In this document: piece by piece, positions 1 through 5,597 of the stretch
How the letters are laid out: each line of letters begins with the position of its first letter
Position numbering within the stretch: the stretch's first letter is position 1
DNA from: Spirochaetaceae bacterium
GTDB taxonomy: Bacteria > Spirochaetota > Spirochaetia > PWKH01
Direction of reading: 5' to 3'
Length of the DNA: 6,721 nucleotides
Assembly (NCBI GenBank): GCA_003557605.1
Contig: PWNW01000247.1
Location: forward strand, 1 to 6,721
Program-made: the position numbers and the translations under genes
Notes under the pieces: model-generated
What the model saw: only the letters and a program-made list of their open reading frames with translations
Databases searched by the model: none
What the model was told of the DNA's origin: nothing

Positions 1-1
1 A

Positions 2-142
2 CTCTATCAACGACTGCGTCGGGCAGGAACTCCCATCCCCGTCAGCGACCTTTGGATCGCTTCCCTGGTTCTGCAGCACGATCTGATCCTGTATACCCGG
101 GATAAACATTTTTACGCCATAGCATATCTGCCAAAATTGTGA
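2..142 (+). CDS. PIN-domain (VapC-like) protein, C-terminal fragment
   Basis: The window opens inside a reading frame that gives 46 residues before a TGA at 140-142; its start lies outside the window. The visible peptide contains PIPVSDLWIASLVLQHDLIL followed by YTRDKHF and ends in YLPKL. This is the usual end of a PIN-domain ribonuclease of the VapC type: a D-W-I-A helix carrying one acidic active-site residue (D16 of the fragment), then the T-R-D-x-H-F strand with a further acidic residue (D34). Family members act as toxin endoribonucleases with a VapB-type antitoxin normally encoded just upstream, which cannot be seen here. A non-toxin PIN protein is the main alternative. The stop lies 98 nt before nadC, and the next gene has its own promoter, so it is probably a separate transcription unit. 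Confidence 0.75.
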   Translation, partial: LYQRLRRAGTPIPVSDLWIASLVLQHDLILYTRDKHFYAIAYLPKL

Positions 143-187
143 CAGGATAGTGAGCTGTAATGCCGGTTTAGTACCAAGGATTACATC

Positions 188-214
188 AAAGTGCTCAGGA
201 TAAAATTGCACTTT
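188..214. promoter_or_regulatory. Perfect 7-bp inverted repeat over the nadC -35 box, candidate operator
   Basis: AAAGTGC at 188-194 is mirrored exactly by GCACTTT at 208-214, with a 13-nt A/T-rich spacer. Equivalent bases of the arms lie about two helical turns apart, which suits a dimeric repressor. The right arm overlaps the -35 hexamer at 206-211. De novo NAD genes are commonly repressed by NAD-status regulators (NiaR, NrtR and NadQ are known classes), but I do not recognise this motif as any of them. No regulator gene is visible in the window. The operator role is inferred from symmetry and position only. Confidence 0.45.
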
Positions 215-234
215 CCTCTTTACTTCGATATAGT
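206..234 (+). promoter_or_regulatory. Sigma70-type promoter of the nad operon
   Basis: TTGCAC at 206-211 and TATAGT at 229-234 are separated by exactly 17 nt, giving two good hexamers at the ideal spacing. Seven bases after the -10 box is position 241, the A of the nadC ATG, so the transcript may start at the start codon. The bases just before the ATG (GTGTTCTT) contain no Shine-Dalgarno sequence, which agrees with a leaderless message. No other equally good promoter was seen between 143 and 240. Confidence 0.6.
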
Positions 235-240
235 GTTCTT

Positions 241-1095
241 ATGAAACCCGCTGAACAGAATAACAGATGCAGAGAACTGGTGCGCATGGCCCTTGAGGAA
301 GACCTGGGATCTGAGGGAGATGTAACATCACAGGCCGTGTTCTCTGATGAGAAGGGAAGCTTCCTGCTTACCGCAAAGGACCATGGTGTATTGTGCGGAA
401 CTGAAGTGTTTCAGGAAGTCTGCCGTCAGGTGGATGAAACCATCAAGGCAGAGTTTTTCTGCCAAGACGGTCAGAGCATTGAGTCACAGACGGTTATTGC
501 TGAGATCTCCGGTCCGGTCGTTTCTGTCCTGACCGCCGAGCGGACTGCAGTTAACTTTCTTTCCTTTCTCAGCGGGATAGCGACCAGTGCGCGCAGGTTT
601 GCTGACCAGGCTTCATCAACCAATGCAGTCATCCTTGATACGAGAAAAACACTGCCCGGGTATCGGGCGCTTTCAAAATATGCGGTCACCTGCGGCGGTG
701 CGGAAAATCATCGCCATGGGCTTTACGACATGGTCCTGATAAAAGACAACCATATCGATGCTGCTGGAAGCATCACCGAAGCGGTGCGGAGGGTCCGGGA
801 GATCTGGGGTATCAGGTTTGCCGTTGAGGTGGAAACCCGGGATCTGGATGAGGTTGCCCAGGCCATTGCCTGCAAAGCGGACCGGATCATGCTGGATAAT
901 ATGGATGCAGAGCTGATGAGCAGGGCAGTTGCCCTGGTCCAGGGGAAGGCTGAGGTTGAGGCTTCCGGCAACATGACCCTGCAGCGGATTGAGGAAGTGG
1001 GGAAGACCGGGGTTGATTTCATATCTGTAGGTGAGATCACCCATTCGGTCAAGGCCTTTGATGTTTCCCTCAGAAAGAAAGGGGGCGGTACATGA
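241..1095 (+). CDS. nadC: Nicotinate-nucleotide pyrophosphorylase (carboxylating), quinolinate phosphoribosyltransferase
   Basis: This cytosolic enzyme converts quinolinate and PRPP to nicotinate mononucleotide, CO2 and pyrophosphate, the third step of de novo NAD synthesis. The 284-residue product has normal family length. The N-terminal domain has EEDLGSEGDVTS (about 19-30). The barrel domain has ERTAVNFLSFLSGIAT (100-115), DTRKTLPGYRALSKYA (133-148), CGGAENHRHGLYD (151-163), IKDNHID (167-173), VEVETR (195-200), IMLDNM (216-221), EASGN (240-244) and SVGEITHS (262-269). The expected substrate-binding residues are present: R101, K136, H157/R158, K168, E197 and D219. The ATG at 241 gives the usual length of leader helix before the EEDLG motif, and no in-frame ATG lies upstream in the open stretch from 172. 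No Shine-Dalgarno sequence precedes it, and a promoter places the likely transcript start at the ATG. It is the first gene of a tight operon; its TGA overlaps the nadA ATG. Confidence 0.97.
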   Translation: MKPAEQNNRCRELVRMALEEDLGSEGDVTSQAVFSDEKGSFLLTAKDHGVLCGTEVFQEVCRQVDETIKAEFFCQDGQSIESQTVIAEISGPVVSVLTAERTAVNFLSFLSGIATSARRFADQASSTNAVILDTRKTLPGYRALSKYAVTCGGAENHRHGLYDMVLIKDNHIDAAGSITEAVRRVREIWGIRFAVEVETRDLDEVAQAIACKADRIMLDNMDAELMSRAVALVQGKAEVEASGNMTLQRIEEVGKTGVDFISVGEITHSVKAFDVSLRKKGGGT

Positions 1096-2132
1096 GCATC
1101 ATGCAGCGGCTGCTGAAGCTGCGCAGGAAACTTGGTGAGCAGGTGATCATAGCAGCGCATCACTACCAGGCCGAGGAAATCACCGGCATCGCCGATATTG
1201 TCGGAGACTCATACCGCCTTGCGGTTGATGTGAGCGCCAGTGATGCTGAGTTCATTATCTTCTGCGGGGTGCACTTCATGGCAGAAGGGGCATCAGTACT
1301 GGCCAAGCCCAGCCAGAAGGTGCTGATGCCGGATCCGTCTGCCGGCTGTCCCATGGCAGACATGATCACCCTTGAGCAGGCGGAGCATGCACTCAAGGTA
1401 ATATCTTCTTCGTCATCCAGGGAGATCGTGCCGGTTGTCTACATGAATGCCCATGCCGGGCTGAAGGCGTTCTGCGGCACCCGGGGCGGTTCAGTCTGCA
1501 CCAGTTCAAATGCAAAAAAGATACTCACTTACTATATCTCCCGGGGCAAGGGAGTATTCTTTTTTCCTGATCAGCATCTGGGAAGAAATACCGCCTTTGC
1601 CCTCGGGCTTGACCGTGGAGAGGTCATACTGGCTAATGATCCCTTCCTTGAAGCTCCGGCTGGGGACAAGACGGTCTATCTGTGGGACGGCTGCTGTCCG
1701 GTGCACCAGGAGTTTTCTGTTTCCCAGATCAGCAGCCTGCGCAGCCGGTATCCCGGAATCACCGTCATTGTTCATCCCGAGGTAAATGATGAGACTGCTG
1801 CCTCATCAGATATGACCGGTTCCACGGAGTATATCTACAAGGCGGTTCATGAGTCCCCTCCCGGGTCCTTCTGGGCGGTAGGTACGGAACAGCGGTTTGT
1901 GGAACGGCTGGCCCATGAATGCAGGGATAAGACCATTGTTCCCCTCAAGCCCTCCCCCTGCGATGATATGGGGAAAACCACCCCTGAACTCCTGCTGGAA
2001 ACCCTTGAGTCCGTTAAAAGCAGCACCTATGCTGACCGGGTAATTACCGTTTCTGAAGAAGTCCGTTCCGGTGCCGCACAGGCCCTTTCCCGTATGATCC
2101 TTCTGGCTGAAGGGGGAAAAGAAGATGGATGA
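1092..2132 (+). CDS. nadA: Quinolinate synthase
   Basis: NadA is a [4Fe-4S] enzyme that condenses iminoaspartate (from NadB) with dihydroxyacetone phosphate to form quinolinate. The 346 residues match the long form of the family, with CTSSNAKKIL (136-145) and FPDQHLGRNTA (158-168), as I recall for actinobacterial NadA, rather than the roughly 300-residue thermophile form. Other landmarks are AHHYQ (22-26), GDSYRLA (38-44), AGCPMAD (84-90), YMNAHAGLKAF (117-127), WDGCCPVH (198-205), HPE (228-230), GSTEYI (243-248) and VGTEQ (263-267). The likely cluster cysteines are C86, C202 and C290. The HPE motif is followed by V231, where many homologues have Cys; this is not one of the three cluster ligands. 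The start overlaps the nadC stop as ATGA, with a GGGGGCGG ribosome-binding stretch at 1081-1088, so translation is probably coupled. The cluster is expected to be oxygen-sensitive, as in the family. Confidence 0.96.
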   Translation: MSIMQRLLKLRRKLGEQVIIAAHHYQAEEITGIADIVGDSYRLAVDVSASDAEFIIFCGVHFMAEGASVLAKPSQKVLMPDPSAGCPMADMITLEQAEHALKVISSSSSREIVPVVYMNAHAGLKAFCGTRGGSVCTSSNAKKILTYYISRGKGVFFFPDQHLGRNTAFALGLDRGEVILANDPFLEAPAGDKTVYLWDGCCPVHQEFSVSQISSLRSRYPGITVIVHPEVNDETAASSDMTGSTEYIYKAVHESPPGSFWAVGTEQRFVERLAHECRDKTIVPLKPSPCDDMGKTTPELLLETLESVKSSTYADRVITVSEEVRSGAAQALSRMILLAEGGKEDG

Positions 2133-3690
2133 AATTTATGATGTCCTGGTAATTGGATGCGGTTTAGCGGGACTCACTGCTGCGGTATGCCTCCATGAAG
2201 CAGGCGTGCGCTGTCTGGTGGTGACCAAAGAGGAAGATCCTCTGGAGTCCAATACCAGGTATGCCCAGGGAGGCATCATAGCGTGGAAGGAGGATGATGA
2301 TCCCTCTAGGCTGAAGCATGACATTCTTGAGGCGGGGACCCGCTGCAGCAACATTGATGCGGTTGATGAGCTTGCATCCCATGGGCCTAAGCTGGTGTTT
2401 GATCTCCTGATCGACCGGTTTGGAACGCAGTTCAGCAGGGATGCCCACCATAACCTTGTCTATACCGAAGAGGCTGCCCACTCATGCAGAAGGATCCTCC
2501 ATTACGAGGACCGCACCGGTGAGCAGATCCAGTCATCCCTGCTCCGGTATGCGCAGAACATCGGGCTGAACATACTTTCATGCCATACGGCCGTGGACCT
2601 GATTACCAACAACCACCATTCCCGGGACGTGCAGGAAATCTACCGCCCCCGGGAGGTCATGGGGGCCTATGTGCTTGACTGCAGAACAGGTAAGGTGAAG
2701 CGCATCTGTGCCAGGAAGGTGGTCCTTGCATCGGGGGGAATCGGAAATCTCTACCAGCACACCACCAATCCAGTCGGTGCCACCGGGGACGGAATCAGCA
2801 TGGCCTACCACGCCGGTGCTGACATCATCAACAGCGAGTATGTGCAGTTCCATCCGACTTCTTTGTATCACAGGGATATCAAGCGGTTCCTTATTTCGGA
2901 ATCCCTCCGGGGCGAGGGGGCACGGCTTGTGGATGTTCGGGGAAATCACTTTATGCAGGAGTATTCACCAATGGGTGACCTTGCTCCGCGGGATGTGGCA
3001 GCCCGAAGCATATTTGACCGGATGGGGAAGGACGGTACGGAATACGTGCTGCTGGACCTTGCTTCGCATTATCGCGGGAAAGAACCTATTGAACAGCGGT
3101 TTTCCCGCATATACAGCACCTGCCTGGAGGGGGGCATCGACATCACCAAGGAGCCCATCCCTGTGGTGCCTGCAGCGCATTACTTCTGCGGGGGCATCAA
3201 GGCTGACCTGGCCGGGAAGACCTCCCTTGAACATCTCTATGCCCTTGGGGAGGTGAGCTGCACCGGGGTGCACGGTGCGAATCGGCTGGCTTCTACCTCC
3301 CTTTTGGAGGCGCTGCTGTGGGGATGGAACTGTGCAGAAGAAATCATCAGGGAGAACCGCGGGCCCTTCAACGGCCGCCGGTTTGCCCATATTCCCGAGT
3401 GGGAGGTGCCGACGGTGCAGGAGGAGTTTGATCCCCTGCTGATTCAGCAGGACTGGAAGGCGATACAACTTACTATGTGGAACTATGTAGGCATCATCCG
3501 CACCAGAAAGGGACTTCGGCGCGCCCAGGCGGACCTCAGCTACTATGCCCATAGAATTATTCAGTTCTATCAGGGGGCTCAGCTCAACAGGGATATCATA
3601 GAACTGCGGCATGCAGTTACTGCCGCAGGGATTATTGCAGGATCAGCATTGCGAAATCCCCGGTCACGGGGATGCCATTACATACGATGA
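2125..3690 (+). CDS. nadB: L-aspartate oxidase
   Basis: This FAD enzyme oxidises L-aspartate to iminoaspartate, using oxygen or, in anaerobes, fumarate as acceptor. The 521 residues show the dinucleotide-binding GCGLAG (11-16), NTRYAQGGI (43-51), HSCRRILHYEDRTG (119-132), LASGGIGNLYQHTTNP (201-216), EYVQFHPT (238-245), LRGEGARLVD (261-270), LAPRDV (286-291), VPAAHYFCGGI (348-358) and GVHGANRLASTSLLEAL (381-397). R289, H352 and R387 correspond to catalytic residues of the E. coli enzyme, and E115/E116 to its active-site Glu, separating it from succinate dehydrogenase and fumarate reductase flavoproteins. The C-terminal helical domain contains WNYVGIIRTRKGL (452-464). It starts 8 nt inside nadA after AGGGGG (2111-2116). 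The C-terminus is odd: it stops just after SRGCHYIR, where the family usually continues about 15-20 residues beyond an SRG-HY motif. The short tail is discussed as a possible frameshift. Confidence 0.96.
   Translation: MDEIYDVLVIGCGLAGLTAAVCLHEAGVRCLVVTKEEDPLESNTRYAQGGIIAWKEDDDPSRLKHDILEAGTRCSNIDAVDELASHGPKLVFDLLIDRFGTQFSRDAHHNLVYTEEAAHSCRRILHYEDRTGEQIQSSLLRYAQNIGLNILSCHTAVDLITNNHHSRDVQEIYRPREVMGAYVLDCRTGKVKRICARKVVLASGGIGNLYQHTTNPVGATGDGISMAYHAGADIINSEYVQFHPTSLYHRDIKRFLISESLRGEGARLVDVRGNHFMQEYSPMGDLAPRDVAARSIFDRMGKDGTEYVLLDLASHYRGKEPIEQRFSRIYSTCLEGGIDITKEPIPVVPAAHYFCGGIKADLAGKTSLEHLYALGEVSCTGVHGANRLASTSLLEALLWGWNCAEEIIRENRGPFNGRRFAHIPEWEVPTVQEEFDPLLIQQDWKAIQLTMWNYVGIIRTRKGLRRAQADLSYYAHRIIQFYQGAQLNRDIIELRHAVTAAGIIAGSALRNPRSRGCHYIR
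3656..3673 (+). other. Strong GC-rich hairpin in the 3' end of nadB
   Basis: ATCCCCG (3656-3662), loop GTCA and CGGGGAT (3667-3673) form a perfect 7-bp stem with a tetraloop. It lies inside the codons for the last NadB residues, ending 15 nt before the stop. No T-run follows, so it is not a normal intrinsic terminator. It could protect the 3' end of the upstream nad message, slow ribosomes at the end of nadB, or simply reflect the codons for the conserved SRG motif. Confidence 0.4.
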
Positions 3691-3753
3691 TGCTGGAAAT
3701 TCTCCATTTCTGTTGTCTCAGTCAGGATGCAGGCAAGGGGAAATATCTGTCAC

Positions 3754-3758
3754 GGAGG
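3754..3758 (+). promoter_or_regulatory. Ribosome-binding site that sets the transketolase N-subunit start
   Basis: GGAGG at 3754-3758 lies 4 nt before the ATG at 3763. The alternative in-frame ATG at 3727 has only CAGG directly against it, and the 12 residues it would add do not resemble the family. The ATG at 3763 is therefore preferred. The adenylglycohydrolase-family gene downstream uses the same 4-nt spacing. Confidence 0.7.
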
Positions 3759-3762
3759 AATC

Positions 3763-4611
3763 ATGAAATATTCACATGCAGCAGCCGCTTTGAAAAAACG
3801 CTCAGCGGTACTGCGTTCTCACATCCTTGATATGATGCCGCCGGGAAAGGCCGGACATCTGGGGGGAAGCTGCTCCATTGCCGATGTGACCGCGGTGCTC
3901 TATTTCCATCATATGAATATTAATGAGAAGGACCCGAAGGATCCGAAACGTGACCGGCTGGTGTTCAGCAAGGGGCATGCAGTGCTTGCCCAGTATGCGG
4001 CCCTCGTAGAGATCGGGTATATAGACCGAAAGGAGATTTCGAAGATTAAGAGTCTTGGCGGGGTCCTGCAGGGCCATCCCGATATGAAGACTCCAGGCAT
4101 TGAAGCAGTTACCGGTTCCCTGGGACAGGGGCTCTCTGTGTCTGTCGGCATGGCCCTGGGGCTGAGGATGGACGGAAGCCGTGCACGGGTCTTTACGATC
4201 TGCGGAGACGGTGAACTGGCGGAAGGCCAGATATGGGAAGCTGCCATGACTGCATCGGTATATAAGACAGATAACATCACCGCTGTGGTGGACTGGAACG
4301 GAATTCAGTCAACTGGACGGCTCAGTGAAGTGTTTTCCATCGACCGGATCGCTGAGAAATGGGAATCCTTCGGATGGCATGTGATTGATATTGACGGACA
4401 TGACATCCCCTCAATCATTGATGCGCTGGAGGAAGCTGACAGGATTACCGGAAAACCCGCAGTAATTCTGGCAAGGACCGTCAAGGGCAAGGGATTTCCC
4501 TTTGCAGAGGACAGTGCAGCCTTTCATAATGCAGCCTTGGATGAGCAGCAGTTCAAAGCCGGCAGGGAGGCTGTTGATCAGATGATGAAGGAGGCGAAGG
4601 ATGAGGTATGA
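3763..4611 (+). CDS. Transketolase, N-terminal (pyrophosphate-binding) subunit
   Basis: This is half of a split transketolase; with the next gene it should form a thiamine-diphosphate enzyme that moves two-carbon ketol units between sugar phosphates in the non-oxidative pentose phosphate pathway. The 282 residues are typical of the stand-alone subunit. GHLGGS (31-36), FSKGHA (68-73) and LQGHPD (102-107) supply three active-site histidines (H32, H72, H105). TGSLGQGLSVSVGMALG (117-133) follows, then the diphosphate and metal motif GDGELAEGQ (148-156) to N179. The D149 to N179 distance of 30 equals that in E. coli transketolase. The family HG near the end appears as FHN (254-256). The start is set by GGAGG at 3754-3758. 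It is 72 nt after nadB and in the same frame, and the gene overlaps its partner by 11 nt. I saw no convincing promoter in the gap, so it is probably cotranscribed with the nad genes. A more specialised ketose transferase is possible. Confidence 0.93.
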   Translation: MKYSHAAAALKKRSAVLRSHILDMMPPGKAGHLGGSCSIADVTAVLYFHHMNINEKDPKDPKRDRLVFSKGHAVLAQYAALVEIGYIDRKEISKIKSLGGVLQGHPDMKTPGIEAVTGSLGQGLSVSVGMALGLRMDGSRARVFTICGDGELAEGQIWEAAMTASVYKTDNITAVVDWNGIQSTGRLSEVFSIDRIAEKWESFGWHVIDIDGHDIPSIIDALEEADRITGKPAVILARTVKGKGFPFAEDSAAFHNAALDEQQFKAGREAVDQMMKEAKDEV

Positions 4612-5536
4612 GAGCCTGCGGAACGCCTACGGCCGGCAGTTAGCTGAACTGGGATCAATTGATCAGCGCATCACCGTCCTTGAGGCTGATTTAGGAAAAT
4701 CTACCATGTCCTGTTTGTTTCAAGCTGAATATCCCCAGCGGTATTTCCAGGTGGGCATAGCTGAGCAGAATATGGCATCAATCGCAGCGGGCCTTGCATT
4801 GACCGGGAAGATTCCTTTTATCAACTCCTTTGCGGTGTTTGCATCCGGACGGGCCTATGATCAGATACGAAGTTCCATCTGCATTCCCGGACTGAATGTG
4901 CGGATATGCGGTTCCAGTGCAGGGCTTTCTGACTTTGGCGACGGAAAGACCCACCAGTCGATTGATGATATCGGAATTATGCGGGTCCTGCAGAACATGA
5001 CCGTGCTCTCACCGGTGGATGCGGTGGAGACACGAAAGATGGTGAATGCCATGGCAGAACATGACGGTCCGGCCTACATTCGAATAAACCGCAATGAGCT
5101 GCCGGTGCTTACCGATGAGGATGCACCGTATAAAATTGGACAGATGACAATCATGCGGGAGGGAAGCGATGCAGTGGTGTTTGCCTCCGGAGTCATGGTC
5201 AGCAGGTCCCTGGATGCTGCACAGCTGCTGCAGGAACAGGGTATTTCTCTTCGGGTGGTGAACGTCAGTACGATCAAGCCCCTTGATGCTGCTGCTTTGA
5301 AGGAGTGCTGCAGAGCAGTGAAAGCGGTGGTTACCGCCGAGGAGCACAGCATTCACTGCGGTCTGGGCAGTGCAGTTGCTGAAGCACTTCGCAAAGAGCG
5401 CATCCCTATTGGGTTTGTCGGTATTCGTGATCTCTTCGGAACCTCTGCCCGGAGCTACGATGAGATTCTGGAACATTACGGTCTTACTGCGCAGGCTGTG
5501 GCTGAAGAGGTGCAGGATACCCTTGACTTGAATTAA
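4601..5536 (+). CDS. Transketolase, C-terminal (pyrimidine-binding) subunit
   Basis: This is the partner of the preceding gene, contributing the cofactor-activating glutamate and much of the substrate site. The 311 residues have EADLGKSTM (28-36), FQVGIAEQNMASIAAGLAL (49-67) with catalytic E55, FAVFASGRAYDQIR (77-90), AGLSDFGDGKTHQS (107-120) with D114 and H118 matching the D and H of the E. coli GEDGPTHQ motif, and YIRINRNELP (159-168). The C-terminal domain has ASGVMVSRSLDAAQLL (195-210), VNVSTIKPLD (220-229) and TAEEHSIHCGLGSAV (245-259). By spacing from H118, position 106 is Ser where E. coli transketolase has a phosphate-contacting His. A 1-deoxyxylulose-5-phosphate synthase is unlikely, because the protein is split and has the transketolase DG-THQ pattern. 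The start has AAGGAGG (4588-4594) 6 nt upstream and overlaps the N-subunit gene by 11 nt, so the subunits are probably made in equal amounts by coupled translation. Confidence 0.93.
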   Translation: MRYESLRNAYGRQLAELGSIDQRITVLEADLGKSTMSCLFQAEYPQRYFQVGIAEQNMASIAAGLALTGKIPFINSFAVFASGRAYDQIRSSICIPGLNVRICGSSAGLSDFGDGKTHQSIDDIGIMRVLQNMTVLSPVDAVETRKMVNAMAEHDGPAYIRINRNELPVLTDEDAPYKIGQMTIMREGSDAVVFASGVMVSRSLDAAQLLQEQGISLRVVNVSTIKPLDAAALKECCRAVKAVVTAEEHSIHCGLGSAVAEALRKERIPIGFVGIRDLFGTSARSYDEILEHYGLTAQAVAEEVQDTLDLN

Positions 5537-5560
5537 CAGATATCGTGCAGGCGGTATAAA
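5533..5560 (+). promoter_or_regulatory. Possible internal promoter for the ADP-ribosylglycohydrolase gene
   Basis: TTAACA at 5533-5538 and TATAAA at 5555-5560 each match the sigma70 consensus at five of six positions and are 16 nt apart. The -35 box overlaps the stop codon of the transketolase C-subunit gene. The predicted start is near 5567, about 30 nt before the glycohydrolase ATG, leaving room for its strong ribosome-binding site. The gene could therefore be transcribed on its own as well as by read-through. Confidence 0.45.
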
Positions 5561-5574
5561 GCATGCCGATGCTT
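5559..5574. repeat. Palindrome AAGCAT-GCCG-ATGCTT at the predicted start
   Basis: A perfect 6-bp inverted repeat with a 4-nt centre begins in the last two bases of the TATAAA box and spans the predicted transcription start, a classical repressor position. As RNA it would fold into a small hairpin. No T-run follows, so it is not an intrinsic terminator for the transketolase genes. AAAGC at 5558-5562 could instead pair with GCTTT at 5581-5585, close to the ribosome-binding site. Either role is inference. Confidence 0.4.
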
Positions 5575-5587
5575 CATGGAGCTTTCA

Positions 5588-5593
5588 GGGAGG
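5588..5593 (+). promoter_or_regulatory. Ribosome-binding site that decides between two tandem ATG codons
   Basis: GGGAGG at 5588-5593 is followed by ATGATG. The first ATG (5595) is only 1 nt away, too close for good initiation, and the second (5598) is 4 nt away, the same spacing as the transketolase N-subunit gene. I therefore place the start at 5598; the difference is one Met. Confidence 0.6.
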
Positions 5594-5597
5594 AATG

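Noticed and set aside
673..1163. Long reverse-strand frames opposite nadC
   Set aside because: They are antisense to strongly conserved NadC motifs and have no recognisable protein features.
2965..3612. A 215-codon reverse-strand frame opposite nadB
   Set aside because: It mirrors the GC-biased codons of NadB, whose motifs run intact through the whole interval; the antisense product is not recognisable.
3727..3762. Upstream ATG at 3727 as the transketolase N-subunit start (12 more residues)
   Set aside because: It has only a CAGG directly against it and adds residues unlike the family, whereas the ATG at 3763 has GGAGG at a usable distance.
5523..5560. TTGACT (5523-5528) as the -35 box paired with TATAAA
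   Set aside because: The spacer would be 26 nt, too long for sigma70; TTAACA at 5533-5538 gives 16 nt.
5595..5597. First of two tandem ATG codons as the glycohydrolase start
   Set aside because: It lies 1 nt after GGGAGG, too close for efficient initiation; the second ATG at 5598 is better placed. The choice changes the protein by one Met only.
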